IMG/VR virus record: IMGVR_UViG_3300028392_000029 | Span: 124,001 to 188,000 of that record | DNA from: a virus | Reading direction: 5' to 3' (one strand) | Length of the DNA stretch: 64,000 nt | Part shown: in pieces, positions 51,122 through 59,396 of the stretch | Layout of the letters: each line of letters begins with the position of its first letter | How positions within the stretch are numbered: the first letter of the stretch is position 1 | Position numbers and translations under genes: made by a program | Notes under the pieces: generated by a model | Database searches by the model: none | Seen by the model: only the letters and a program-made list of their open reading frames with translations | What the model was told of the DNA's origin: nothing

Positions 51122-52416
51122 TATATACCGTATTTGTTTCTTTTGGCTTTATTTACAGGGCTAGTTTTGTTAGTGTCAGCGGGCTCTTCGCTCTTGCTAA
51201 ACTTGCTAATTGTTTTTCCATCAGTGGGGACAGTTTTCATAGCCGATCGAATCTTATTATCGTCTTCTTTGGTGTAAGGATGATGTGTATTATACTTTTC
51301 AGCCCAGGTATCTTGCGGACTGTCTACAGCTTTTATACTCTCGCCGTCGGCCATGGCCATGGCCATCATCATGCGATTCATGTGATAGATACGATCGTAC
51401 CCGCCGATATCGCGTGTTCGAATTACGCCCAGGCTGGCGGCATCGTGGTGGGGGTGTCGATGACTAGTTTTACCTTCGCGTACAAATTCGTTAGCTTTCA
51501 TTTCTCTTAATACCCTGTTAGCTTCTTTAATCAAATTAAAGGCTTTTAAATTCTTTTTTGGTGTACTACTATTTACATCAACTGTACTATTCTGTTTTGT
51601 AATAGTGCCGACCCCGGCAGCTTCTTCGTCAGTTTTAGTATATACTTGTTGCGGTTTTTTATGCCCCTCACCTCGTTCCATTTTATCAGGATCTTTGGAT
51701 TTTTCTTTTTCAAAGTACTTGCGCATTTCTTCTGCACTGGTCGTTGGCTTAGCTTTAACAGGTTTAGTCATGAATCCCATTAAGCCTTCATCAGTTACTG
51801 GTTCTGCTACAGGTTTTTCTTTTTTAGCTCGTTTTACTTTTTCAGGATGTTGGCCTACTGCGGCTACTACTGTATCAAAATAGTGTTGACCATTTACTTC
51901 TAGATTAGGATCTGTACCAGCGGCTCGATAAAATGCGTCCATGTTACCAGCACGAGCCGCATTGCGTAGATCAGTTGCTGAGCTTACTCTGGGACTTGGT
52001 ATATGGATGATTTTAGCAAAGTTAAAATAACCATGTGTACTTTCCTTGCCATTGTATTGATTTAATAATTTTCCAGCCCATGCCCAGTCAGTTGCATCAG
52101 TTATATAAGCTACAGTTGCACCATCTCCAACTTCTGCATAAATCTTAGAGGCCAGTGTGATAACTGTAGATTCACCTAACACATGTCCTTCAATGCTGGG
52201 ATCAATTGCAGACATCCATGCTGCCTTAACATCAAACGGCAACGGATCGTTGGTGCCGGTTGTACTAGGATTAGTACCTATGTACCATTGATGACCTGCA
52301 TGTTTAACAGCTTCCCAAACTTTGGCATGCCCTTGATGCGGTGGATTGAACCGACCAAAGCAGAATGCCGCAGTTACCTTAGTATGAGTTGATTCAAAAA
52401 GTTCACGTAAATTCAT
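51121..52416 (-). CDS. Cytidylyltransferase-like protein with capsid-targeting-like N-terminus
   Basis: 431 residues. MNLRELFES gives L-F-E before S9. Then AFCFGRFNPPHQGHAKVWEA, a nucleotidyltransferase HxGH motif (H27-H30), and SSATDLRNA, the ISSTxIR counterpart near residue 150. The remainder is Lys/Pro-rich with two Asn/Lys segments. Family reaction: transfer of a nucleotide to a phosphate, as in NMN or pantetheine-phosphate adenylyltransferases; the substrate is unknown. Could be packaged and injected (inference). Confidence 0.65.
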   Translation of the reverse strand: MNLRELFESTHTKVTAAFCFGRFNPPHQGHAKVWEAVKHAGHQWYIGTNPSTTGTNDPLPFDVKAAWMSAIDPSIEGHVLGESTVITLASKIYAEVGDGATVAYITDATDWAWAGKLLNQYNGKESTHGYFNFAKIIHIPSPRVSSATDLRNAARAGNMDAFYRAAGTDPNLEVNGQHYFDTVVAAVGQHPEKVKRAKKEKPVAEPVTDEGLMGFMTKPVKAKPTTSAEEMRKYFEKEKSKDPDKMERGEGHKKPQQVYTKTDEEAAGVGTITKQNSTVDVNSSTPKKNLKAFNLIKEANRVLREMKANEFVREGKTSHRHPHHDAASLGVIRTRDIGGYDRIYHMNRMMMAMAMADGESIKAVDSPQDTWAEKYNTHHPYTKEDDNKIRSAMKTVPTDGKTISKFSKSEEPADTNKTSPVNKAKRNKYGI

Positions 52417-53609
52417 TATGGTGTCCAGGCTGGTATAGTTCCAGACGGAGTTTCGATACTACTACGCGGAACTAGTTTAATATGATCATCACCTTTTTTA
52501 TCGTAGTGTACCCAGCCCTCTGGGTTGGTTACTTTAATCTCACCGGGATCTTTATCTAATTGTGCAATTACACTGTTCTTCAATTGCATAATATCGTCAA
52601 ACAAATTAAACATTGCAGGTAGTGCTCCTGGGAACATCTTTGCACGTTCTTGTACCTTAGCCAACTGTGTTGGACTTACAATTGTTGGATTAGATTCCAT
52701 CCACATCATAAAATTATGACCGACATTGTGTAATTGTCCTTGCTTACTCATAGTATTAACATATCTGTAAACAATATTTTTAAATCCACTTACTCCGGGT
52801 AGTGGTGATAAGAATTGATCAATTTCAGCTGAATGTTTTTTAATTTCTGCTTCAACAATAGATATAGCTTGAGAATCAACTTCCGGCTGCATCTGGGTAT
52901 AGTATGGACCTAGTACGATCAGTTGAGATGTTGAATTAAACTCTTCAAAACTGTCTTTGGGTTGTTGCGTATGGTCGGCGTCTCCGAATGTTTCAAATAT
53001 GCCATGACCAACAACCATTGCATGCGCTGTAGAAATTTGTTGTCCTAGATCAGTATCCTGTGCAATATGATAAACTGTTCCGCTTTTTGGATTTGGATGT
53101 AAATTATATATTCCATCAGCATCTGGGGTTGGTTGCCCTAAGAATAACCCATCGGCGTAGACAAATCCTCTAAAATCTTCAGGGGTAGCTTTTTCAAACA
53201 CTGGATGTAAGAAACTAAATTCTCTAGCAAACTCTTTACGTTGCTCTTGTTCTTCGGGGGTCTTTGGATTACCACTCTTGTTAAGAATAAAATTATAAAT
53301 TCCTTGCTGTGTGGTAAACTCGTCTAATGTACTTGTACCAGTGCCGCCACGCAACCAACCATTGTGGTTAGTCAATATAAATGTACCATTCTCATCTCTG
53401 CCCCAATACACTTGCGGAGCACCGTCCCACTTGTATCGAACACCCTTGGCATTTTTGCCTATGGCTTTGATATGTTCCAGCGCCTTAATTGCACCAGCAC
53501 TGCCATTTAAAAATGTTAGATCCTCTGGATGATTGAATGCCCTACCTACTTTTTTCTTAACTTCTTCAGCGGCTGGGGCTTCTCTTAAAAATAATTCTCT
53601 TAGTAACAC
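52416..53609 (-). CDS. Ligase-superfamily-like protein (DUF6267-like) with capsid-targeting-like N-terminus
   Basis: 397 residues, GTG start with AAGGAC upstream. MLLRELFLREA gives L-R-E before A11. VRYKWDGAPQVYWGRDENGT carries KWDG (60-63), the lysine nucleotidyl-transfer motif of DNA/RNA ligases; FVYADGLFLG may be motif III; NPEGWVHYDKKGDDHIKLV (362-380) fits motifs IV and V. It looks like a phage DUF6267-type protein. RNA or DNA sealing or capping-like chemistry is possible; not proven. Confidence 0.6.
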   Translation of the reverse strand: MLLRELFLREAPAAEEVKKKVGRAFNHPEDLTFLNGSAGAIKALEHIKAIGKNAKGVRYKWDGAPQVYWGRDENGTFILTNHNGWLRGGTGTSTLDEFTTQQGIYNFILNKSGNPKTPEEQEQRKEFAREFSFLHPVFEKATPEDFRGFVYADGLFLGQPTPDADGIYNLHPNPKSGTVYHIAQDTDLGQQISTAHAMVVGHGIFETFGDADHTQQPKDSFEEFNSTSQLIVLGPYYTQMQPEVDSQAISIVEAEIKKHSAEIDQFLSPLPGVSGFKNIVYRYVNTMSKQGQLHNVGHNFMMWMESNPTIVSPTQLAKVQERAKMFPGALPAMFNLFDDIMQLKNSVIAQLDKDPGEIKVTNPEGWVHYDKKGDDHIKLVPRSSIETPSGTIPAWTP

Positions 53610-53611
53610 GA

Positions 53612-53983
53612 TTAGTCCTTATACTTGCCATCGGCAACGTGCTTACAAGTTTCATCGTGTATTTTTTTACATACTTTACTGCAAAGTTCCTCATCTAATT
53701 CGTCTGGTAGTTCGCGAATCGGAAATTTTTTAATGTACAATTTATAGCTAGCCTGTACAGGCACCTTAAACATATTTGGATGTGTTGCACGATCAGCTTT
53801 CAAACGGTCTATGCACTTGGAAATAACTGGATGGACATGACGTCGATACGATCTGTCATCGTTATGCATAAAATGAATTAAATCATCCGGAAGGTCGTAG
53901 TTAATCTCTCTGCCGTCATTCTTTGGCGAGACAAAGTCTAAATCTTTGAAGATGGTGCCTTCTAATAGCTCATTTATGCGCAT
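53612..53983 (-). CDS. Conserved phage protein with capsid-targeting-like N-terminus
   Basis: 123 residues. MRINELLEG gives L-L-E before G9. RSYRRHVHPVISKCIDRLKA and CSKVCKKIHDETCKHVADGK (several Cys/His) form the core, possibly metal-binding. Similar proteins occur in T4-like phages. First gene of the head-associated block, behind a late-type box. Confidence 0.6.
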   Translation of the reverse strand: MRINELLEGTIFKDLDFVSPKNDGREINYDLPDDLIHFMHNDDRSYRRHVHPVISKCIDRLKADRATHPNMFKVPVQASYKLYIKKFPIRELPDELDEELCSKVCKKIHDETCKHVADGKYKD

Positions 53984-54029
53984 TGTTAAATCCGTTTTTA
54001 TAGACCAGCAGAATAAACTACGGTTAGAG

Positions 54030-54037
54030 TATTTATC
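54030..54037 (-). promoter_or_regulatory. Late-promoter-like box (GATAAATA)
   Basis: CGATAAATACTC on the - strand, 47 nt upstream of the ATG at 53983, in a 72-nt gap between the chaperone operon and the head-associated genes. Confidence 0.55.
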
Positions 54038-54055
54038 GATTTTGGAATCAACACC

Positions 54056-54685
54056 CTATGCTTTAACGATACGTTCAATCTTTGTTATTACGCCACCGAG
54101 ATGCATTTTAGTCAACAGTAGTGTATTGTCGCCTGTTACATAGAAGTGTGTTCCGCCCCAACTTCTTGATTTTCCTAGCTCTTTTTTGCAACTTTTAGTC
54201 AGTTTTAGTTTGTCACGGCCAGCCGCCCATTCAACAAACGCTTGATAATCTTGGTTAGTTTTACCTAAAGTCACTCGATAATCGTAATTTGTTTTAGGCA
54301 TTATTATAGTATTAGCCGCTAGAGGTGAATCTTTTGGTGGCTCAGATATATATTTCACATTGCTACTATCTAATTTAGACAGCAGAGTAACATAATCAAG
54401 GTTGTTAGTATATACGCTGACCCACGGAGATTCTACCCTAATTTCTATATCCTTCATTTTCTTCAAGGCAGTTGCAAGTCTAATAGCATAATCTAGCTGA
54501 TCTTGAGTTTTGATATTATTAATACGCCACACATCGTCGGGCTTTTGAAGTAAAGAAGTTTTACTTAGTAGTTTTAATGCAGTTTCCATATCACCGCTTC
54601 TAAACGAACTAGCGCCAGAACATATCAACACAATTTTGTATTGATATGTTCCTTTAAATAAACTTCTAGTTGTTTTGTACAACAT
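54056..54685 (-). CDS. Conserved phage hypothetical protein
   Basis: 209 residues. TTRSLFKGTYQYKIVLICSG, then ASSFRSGD is a motif of T4-like phage proteins; HFYVTGDNTLLLTKMHLGGV at the C-terminus is likewise conserved. Overlaps the clpA-like gene by 20 nt. Function unknown; ends the proteostasis operon. Confidence 0.6.
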   Translation of the reverse strand: MLYKTTRSLFKGTYQYKIVLICSGASSFRSGDMETALKLLSKTSLLQKPDDVWRINNIKTQDQLDYAIRLATALKKMKDIEIRVESPWVSVYTNNLDYVTLLSKLDSSNVKYISEPPKDSPLAANTIIMPKTNYDYRVTLGKTNQDYQAFVEWAAGRDKLKLTKSCKKELGKSRSWGGTHFYVTGDNTLLLTKMHLGGVITKIERIVKA

Positions 54686-56939
54686 CTTCTAAGTTGCTCT
54701 CAATAGCCAGTAATGCAATTTTAGATACTTTTGGTTTAGCAATTAACGAAATTGCATCGCCATCAACACTAATAGTGACCCAGCCGCCATTTTTAAGATC
54801 TCCAAACAACATCAATCGAGCAAGGTCGCGTTTAATTTCCTTGTCAATAACACGCTGTAACGGACGAGCACCCATCTTAGGATCAAAGCCTTTTTCGATG
54901 AGCCAATTAACTGCTTCCTTATCGATCTTAACTCGGATACCTTTATCTTTAACTTGGTCTTTAAGTTGATCTATAAACTTATTAACAATTTTTATCATTG
55001 TTTCTTTTCCAAGTTTATTAAATGTAACAACACCATCTAAACGATTGCGGAACTCCGGAGTTAAGAATTTCTTCAAATCAGCATCGCTATAGTCTTTATC
55101 TTGCTTACCAAATCCAATAGCATTTTTGTCTGCTGATTGTGCTCCGGCATTAGTAGTAAGGATAAGAACAATATTACGGCAGTCAGCTTTTTTGCCATTT
55201 GATCCGGTAATAAATCCGTTATCCATAAGCTGTAGCAATACAGTTATTACATCTGGATGCGCTTTTTCAATCTCATCTAGCAACAGTACAGCATTAGGTG
55301 CTTCTTGAATACTGGTAATTAGTTGACCCGCATTTTCTTCAAATCCAACATAACCGGGAGGGCTGCCGATCAACTTACTGATACTGTGTTTTTCTTGATA
55401 TTCACTCATATCAAAGCGCAGTAACTTAACACCCAAGTTTTTAGCAAGTGACTTAGCAGTTTCGGTTTTACCAGTACCAGTCGGCCCCATGAATACAAAC
55501 GATCCAACGGGTTTATTTTCTGTTTTAAGTCCAGCCTGTGCAACAACAATCTTATCAACGATTTCGGTGATAGCAAGTTCTTGCCCATACACTTCTGTTT
55601 CAAGTTTAGTTTGTAAACTAATTAAATTAACACTTTCAGTTTCTGAAACTTGCTCTTCCGGCATATTGACCATCTTAGCTAGTTCGAATTGAATTTCACG
55701 CTCGCCGATAATGCGCTCATCAGCTAGTTTGAGATTGAAGCGTGAGCAAGCTACATCAATTAAATCAATGGCCTTGTCCGGAAGTTTTTTATCTGTTTGA
55801 TACTTAACTGACAATTTAATTGCCGCATCAATTGCATCGTCCTTGATCTTAACATTATGGAATCCTTCGTAGTATTTCTTAATACCTTTAAGGATCTGTT
55901 TAGTAACTTCTGTTGTAGGCTCGTCAACAGTAATGCGTTGGAAACGACGCATGAGCGCACGATCCTTTTCGAAGTGCTTACGATATTCTTCCCAGGTAGT
56001 CGATGCTACAACTTTAATATTGCCTTTGCTTAGTGCAGGCTTCATCATGTTGGCAAGATCGTTCGCTGAATTGCTTGCCGACCCAGCACCACTAATCATG
56101 TGTGCTTCGTCAATAAACAAGACAGTCTTACCTTTCTTTTGTAGGGCTTTAATAACATGCTTAAAGCGTTCTTCAAAGTCTCCGCGATATTTAGAGCCAG
56201 CTAACATAGCACTGATGTCTAGATTATAAACTGTATACTCTTTCAAGAAATCAGGAACAGCACCATTTACAATATTATGAGCCATGCCCTCGGCGATCGC
56301 AGTCTTACCTACACCAGGGTCACCAACTAAGATCACGTTGTTTTTGCTACGACGACCTAGTGCTAACGCAATATTTTCTAATTCGTCAACTCTGCCAATA
56401 ACTGGATCGATTTTGTTTTTCTTAACTTCTTGATTCAGATTAGTAGTAAATGCCTGAAGGGCTTTATCACTATGCGAATCAGCTGGGCTATCGTCCGGAC
56501 CATTTTCCATATTATTATTTAAATATTCAGCAAATTTATCTTTATCGATATTAGCTTGTGCAACAAAAAAGTGCGCCCAACTACGTTTCTCGCCCATCAT
56601 AGCCAAGAATACATCCGTTGGTTCAATACGCTGTCGCCCGTTGAATAGGACTTGAGTAAACGCCCTATTAAGTACACGCTCTACACTTTGAGTTTTCTTA
56701 GGTTTAACCACTACATCTGGTACTGTAATTTCACTACATTTATTATGTAGATAATCTTGTAGGTTTGTTTTAAGGGAATTAGCATCAGCGCCGAATCCTT
56801 GAATACAGTTAGTAAACCCATCTTCTGCAAGCATAGCAAACAACAGATGTTCTATTGTTAGATATTCGTGATGAAGTTTTTTAGAAGTTTCTATAGCTCT
56901 TTCAAAGACTGCTTGAAGATTATCGCTAGGTTCGACCAT
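54666..56939 (-). CDS. clpA: ClpA-like AAA+ unfoldase
   Basis: 757 residues. Clp N domain (LQAVFERAIETSKKLHHEYL, TIEHLLFAML); D1 with GDPGVGKT, VLFIDEAH and arginine finger region; D2 with GPTGTGKT and LLLDEIEKAHPDV. There is no ClpB-type middle coiled-coil insertion. KNAIGFGKQDKDYSDADLKK contains IGF where ClpA has its ClpP-binding IGL loop, so it could dock on host ClpP. Length equals ClpA (758). In an operon with DnaJ and peptide deformylase. Confidence 0.88.
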   Translation of the reverse strand: MVEPSDNLQAVFERAIETSKKLHHEYLTIEHLLFAMLAEDGFTNCIQGFGADANSLKTNLQDYLHNKCSEITVPDVVVKPKKTQSVERVLNRAFTQVLFNGRQRIEPTDVFLAMMGEKRSWAHFFVAQANIDKDKFAEYLNNNMENGPDDSPADSHSDKALQAFTTNLNQEVKKNKIDPVIGRVDELENIALALGRRSKNNVILVGDPGVGKTAIAEGMAHNIVNGAVPDFLKEYTVYNLDISAMLAGSKYRGDFEERFKHVIKALQKKGKTVLFIDEAHMISGAGSASNSANDLANMMKPALSKGNIKVVASTTWEEYRKHFEKDRALMRRFQRITVDEPTTEVTKQILKGIKKYYEGFHNVKIKDDAIDAAIKLSVKYQTDKKLPDKAIDLIDVACSRFNLKLADERIIGEREIQFELAKMVNMPEEQVSETESVNLISLQTKLETEVYGQELAITEIVDKIVVAQAGLKTENKPVGSFVFMGPTGTGKTETAKSLAKNLGVKLLRFDMSEYQEKHSISKLIGSPPGYVGFEENAGQLITSIQEAPNAVLLLDEIEKAHPDVITVLLQLMDNGFITGSNGKKADCRNIVLILTTNAGAQSADKNAIGFGKQDKDYSDADLKKFLTPEFRNRLDGVVTFNKLGKETMIKIVNKFIDQLKDQVKDKGIRVKIDKEAVNWLIEKGFDPKMGARPLQRVIDKEIKRDLARLMLFGDLKNGGWVTISVDGDAISLIAKPKVSKIALLAIESNLEDVVQNN

Positions 56940-57424
56940 TATTTAAATTTCCTTTGTTTTTTCTGTGCCATTTTTAATTTCAAATCACTTACATATTCTG
57001 TAAATGTTATTCCATCTAAGTGATCTAATTCGTGTTGAAAACAACGAGAGTCGATTCCTTCAAGTTCTATTATACATTGTTTTCCTGCGCTGTCAAGATA
57101 CATGGCAGTAATTTTGTCACTTCTTTTGACTTTAAGCCAGAGATTTGGAAAACTTAAACACCCTTCGTCAGCTTGTACATCTGCGTTGTCGCCGACTAGA
57201 ATAGTAGGATTGAAAACCCCAAGTTCTCTACCGTCTTGTAGTTTCATCACAAATACTCTACGCAACAACCCAACTTGATTGCCAGCAAGTCCGATACCGT
57301 TATGTGCTCGCATGAGTTCAAGCATTTCTCTTTCTATAACATCCGCATTAACATGGTTTTTAAAATCCCAACGTTCTGCTTTTTGTTTAAGAATTGGATC
57401 AGGATCTTGAATTAATTTCAACAT
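56939..57424 (-). CDS. def: Peptide deformylase
   Basis: 161 residues. HNGIGLAGNQVGLLRRVFVM is motif 1 (GxGLAAxQ with A to G), ADEGCLSFP is motif 2 with the metal Cys, and RCFQHELDHLDGITF is motif 3 (HExDH). All three metal ligands are present. Removes formyl from nascent proteins, co-translationally. Overlaps dnaJ by 26 nt and clpA by 1 nt. Confidence 0.93.
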   Translation of the reverse strand: MLKLIQDPDPILKQKAERWDFKNHVNADVIEREMLELMRAHNGIGLAGNQVGLLRRVFVMKLQDGRELGVFNPTILVGDNADVQADEGCLSFPNLWLKVKRSDKITAMYLDSAGKQCIIELEGIDSRCFQHELDHLDGITFTEYVSDLKLKMAQKKQRKFK

Positions 57425-58256
57425 CTAGTGCTTTAAGTTTTTCTATTAATGATGGATCTGTAATTGCCGGTGTTTTAATATTTACAACAATTACTAGCCG
57501 ACCTTTCTGACCAGTATTAATATTAGGGAATCCGTGCCCAGAGCTTGCAAATTCAGATCCAGCTTCAATACCTGGACGAATATCAAGATCTATTTTTTGG
57601 CCGGTTATAGTTTTAACACCTTTACTACAACCGATCATAGCCTCGATCGGTGTTATGTACACTGTAGTATACATATCGTCTCCGGCACGCCTAAAGTTGC
57701 TATCAGGAAGCACAATAATAGTTACATTTAAATTTCCTCTCGGAGCATTAGGAACACTATCGTCACCTAATCCATTATATCGTATAGTTTCACCATGACT
57801 TATTCCAGCCGGAACATTAATAACTACAGTCTGCGTTTGCCCGCTCGGCATTTTATAATTTGCTTCTAGTTGTTTTCCTAGATAGCTGTCTAATATTGAA
57901 ACTTGACATTGGATGTTTAGATCTCGATTTCTGCGCATCTGCGCATGTCCGCCGCCGAACATGCTAGTAAATGGGTGCCCTTGCGGGAATCCTTGTCCAA
58001 ACATCGCGCCAAATGGATCAAATCCATCTGTAGTAAATCTTACTTGCGGGCCACCTCCGAACATACGTTGTTGGTCGTATTCAGCTTTCTTTTGTGGGTC
58101 GCTTAGGTTATCGTATGCAACGCTAATATCTTTGAATTTGGCTTGATCACCACCCTTGTCCGGGTGATGTTTATTAGCCAAGCTTCGGTATGCTTTTTTA
58201 ATTTCATCTGGGCTAGCGTTTTCGCCAACACCTAGTGTTTGGTAATAATCTGTCAT
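57399..58256 (-). CDS. DnaJ/CbpA-like J-domain co-chaperone
   Basis: 285 residues. MTDYYQTLGVGENASPDEIK, then KAYRSLANKHHPDKGGDQAK is a J domain with HPD (residues about 32-35). A Gly/Phe-rich region follows (FGGGPQVRFTTDGFDPFGAM), then two C-terminal beta domains without the zinc-finger domain, so class B (CbpA-like). Stimulates DnaK; no phage DnaK is visible here, so it would use the host's. First gene of the proteostasis operon. Confidence 0.88.
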   Translation of the reverse strand: MTDYYQTLGVGENASPDEIKKAYRSLANKHHPDKGGDQAKFKDISVAYDNLSDPQKKAEYDQQRMFGGGPQVRFTTDGFDPFGAMFGQGFPQGHPFTSMFGGGHAQMRRNRDLNIQCQVSILDSYLGKQLEANYKMPSGQTQTVVINVPAGISHGETIRYNGLGDDSVPNAPRGNLNVTIIVLPDSNFRRAGDDMYTTVYITPIEAMIGCSKGVKTITGQKIDLDIRPGIEAGSEFASSGHGFPNINTGQKGRLVIVVNIKTPAITDPSLIEKLKALDVEINSRS

Positions 58257-58262
58257 AGTCGT

Positions 58263-58310
58263 AAAAAAGGCTCCAGTAATAGCATTAATTATACTATCTT
58301 AACTGAAGCC
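58263..58310 (-). terminator. Rho-independent terminator of the lysis operon, overlaid on a promoter
   Basis: Reading on the - strand: GGCTTCAGT, a 24-nt loop, ACTGGAGCC (one G-U pair), then TTTTTT at 58263-58268. It lies just downstream of the secreted-peptide gene. The sigma70 -10 of the dnaJ promoter lies inside the loop, so only read-through RNA can form the hairpin. Confidence 0.7.
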
Positions 58311-58316
58311 TGTCAA
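58288..58316 (-). promoter_or_regulatory. Consensus sigma70 promoter, TTGACA-17-TATAAT
   Basis: TTGACA (58311-58316) and TATAAT (58288-58293) on the - strand with a 17-nt spacer, 32 nt upstream of the dnaJ ATG. It starts inside the loop of the terminator hairpin. Confidence 0.8.
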
Positions 58317-58324
58317 GTTTTTGA

Positions 58325-58504
58325 TTACTTCTTCTTGCTGTCTGGAACTTTATCGCCCTCGACTTTTTTGTGAACTTTGATAGTTTTGCAAACTTCTTTC
58401 TTTGTTTTTGGATCAGTGTTGCAAACCTTCTTTGATTCACCGCCGGCAAATGCTGGGCTAGATAATGCTAAACATAGTCCTGCTACAAATATATAATTTT
58501 TCAT
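58325..58504 (-). CDS. Small secreted (periplasmic) peptide
   Basis: 59 residues from the ATG at 58504 (AAGGAAG upstream). MKNYIFVAGLCLALSSPAFA is a signal peptide with an AFA cleavage site before GG; the mature part is about 39 residues with two Cys (VCNTDPKTKKEVCKTIK) and a Lys-rich tail. Not recognised. Last gene of the lysis operon. Confidence 0.65.
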   Translation of the reverse strand: MKNYIFVAGLCLALSSPAFAGGESKKVCNTDPKTKKEVCKTIKVHKKVEGDKVPDSKKK

Positions 58505-58514
58505 TTTAACTTCC

Positions 58515-59093
58515 TTAAATTGCTGGTTGACCAAAATCTGGTACAATCTTTTTACCGCTTGCAGTTGTGCCTACTGTTGGGGTTGATCCCCAGCTTGCTG
58601 GCGGTGTGAAACTGCTTGAGCTGTTGCCGCCGAGTGGTACTGAACCAAAACCTGTGCTGGGGGCACCGAAGCTGCCTGTTTGAGGTACGCTAGGTGCTGT
58701 TGACCCACTCGCAAATCCTGTTGTTGGTGCTGTTGTTGTGCCATTTCCAAATCCTCCGCTGACCGGTGGTGTATATGTTGTACCTGAGCCTAAGCTAAGA
58801 CCTCCATTGTTTGCGCCGCCCAGCTTTTCTTGTGTACGCCCATATGCTGAAATACCAATAACAGCACCCATCGCAATGTGGAATAATCCAGCACCTTGCA
58901 AGGTTAATGGTTGCCATTGTGTATTGACTGATCCATGACTTAGGGATTGTAATAAACTCCATAGGATTGGGAATCCTACAAAGTCCATAGTACACACCAG
59001 CATATACATCCAACCCATCATGGGACGCCATTTGCTGTTCATCCAATCTTCTTTCTTTAGTTCGCTTGCGCTCTTGACTTCTTCGTCTGCCAT
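58515..59093 (-). CDS. Holin (3-span, GTA-holin-like)
   Basis: 192 residues. KWRPMMGWMYMLVCTMDFVG, then FPILWSLL and GLFHIAMGAVIGISAYGRTQ match the three-transmembrane holin family with its WRP motif. The C-terminal about 100 residues are Gly/Ser/Thr/Pro-rich low complexity, longer than usual. Forms the membrane hole that releases the endolysin. Own late-type promoter box. Confidence 0.75.
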   Translation of the reverse strand: MADEEVKSASELKKEDWMNSKWRPMMGWMYMLVCTMDFVGFPILWSLLQSLSHGSVNTQWQPLTLQGAGLFHIAMGAVIGISAYGRTQEKLGGANNGGLSLGSGTTYTPPVSGGFGNGTTTAPTTGFASGSTAPSVPQTGSFGAPSTGFGSVPLGGNSSSSFTPPASWGSTPTVGTTASGKKIVPDFGQPAI

Positions 59094-59120
59094 GGTTCGC
59101 TCCTGTTGGCTTAATAGTAG

Positions 59121-59128
59121 TATTTATT
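59121..59128 (-). promoter_or_regulatory. Late-promoter-like box (AATAAATA)
   Basis: AATAAATACTAC on the - strand, 28 nt upstream of the holin ATG; overlaps the start region of the intergenic gap after the lipoprotein gene. Confidence 0.5.
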
Positions 59129-59396
59129 TGATACTGTCAAATATTTTCTTTTGCTCAATATACCACTCTATCCATGCGTTATATCGCTCACGTAATTCGT
59201 AATATTTGCCAGCATTTTCGTTGGCATTTTCTATAATATCGCTTAATTCTATTTTTTTACTAGTATCCAACGGTGATAATTTTCCAGCAGGTACTTTAAG
59301 TGCTTCTGGTACTTCTGGGAATTTTATTACTACCGGAGCAGTTGTACTACATGCAGTTAGTGCAGAAATGAAAATAATTAGTAATAGTCTTTTCAT
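59124..59396 (-). CDS. Outer-membrane lipoprotein, o-spanin-like
   Basis: 90 residues. MKRLLLIIFISALTACSTTA is a lipoprotein signal with a LTAC lipobox. The mature part has a Pro-rich start and helical end (YELRERYNAWIEWYIEQKKI). Size and position after an inner-membrane coiled-coil protein and endolysin fit an o-spanin. Overlaps that gene by ATGA. Confidence 0.7.
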   Translation of the reverse strand: MKRLLLIIFISALTACSTTAPVVIKFPEVPEALKVPAGKLSPLDTSKKIELSDIIENANENAGKYYELRERYNAWIEWYIEQKKIFDSIK

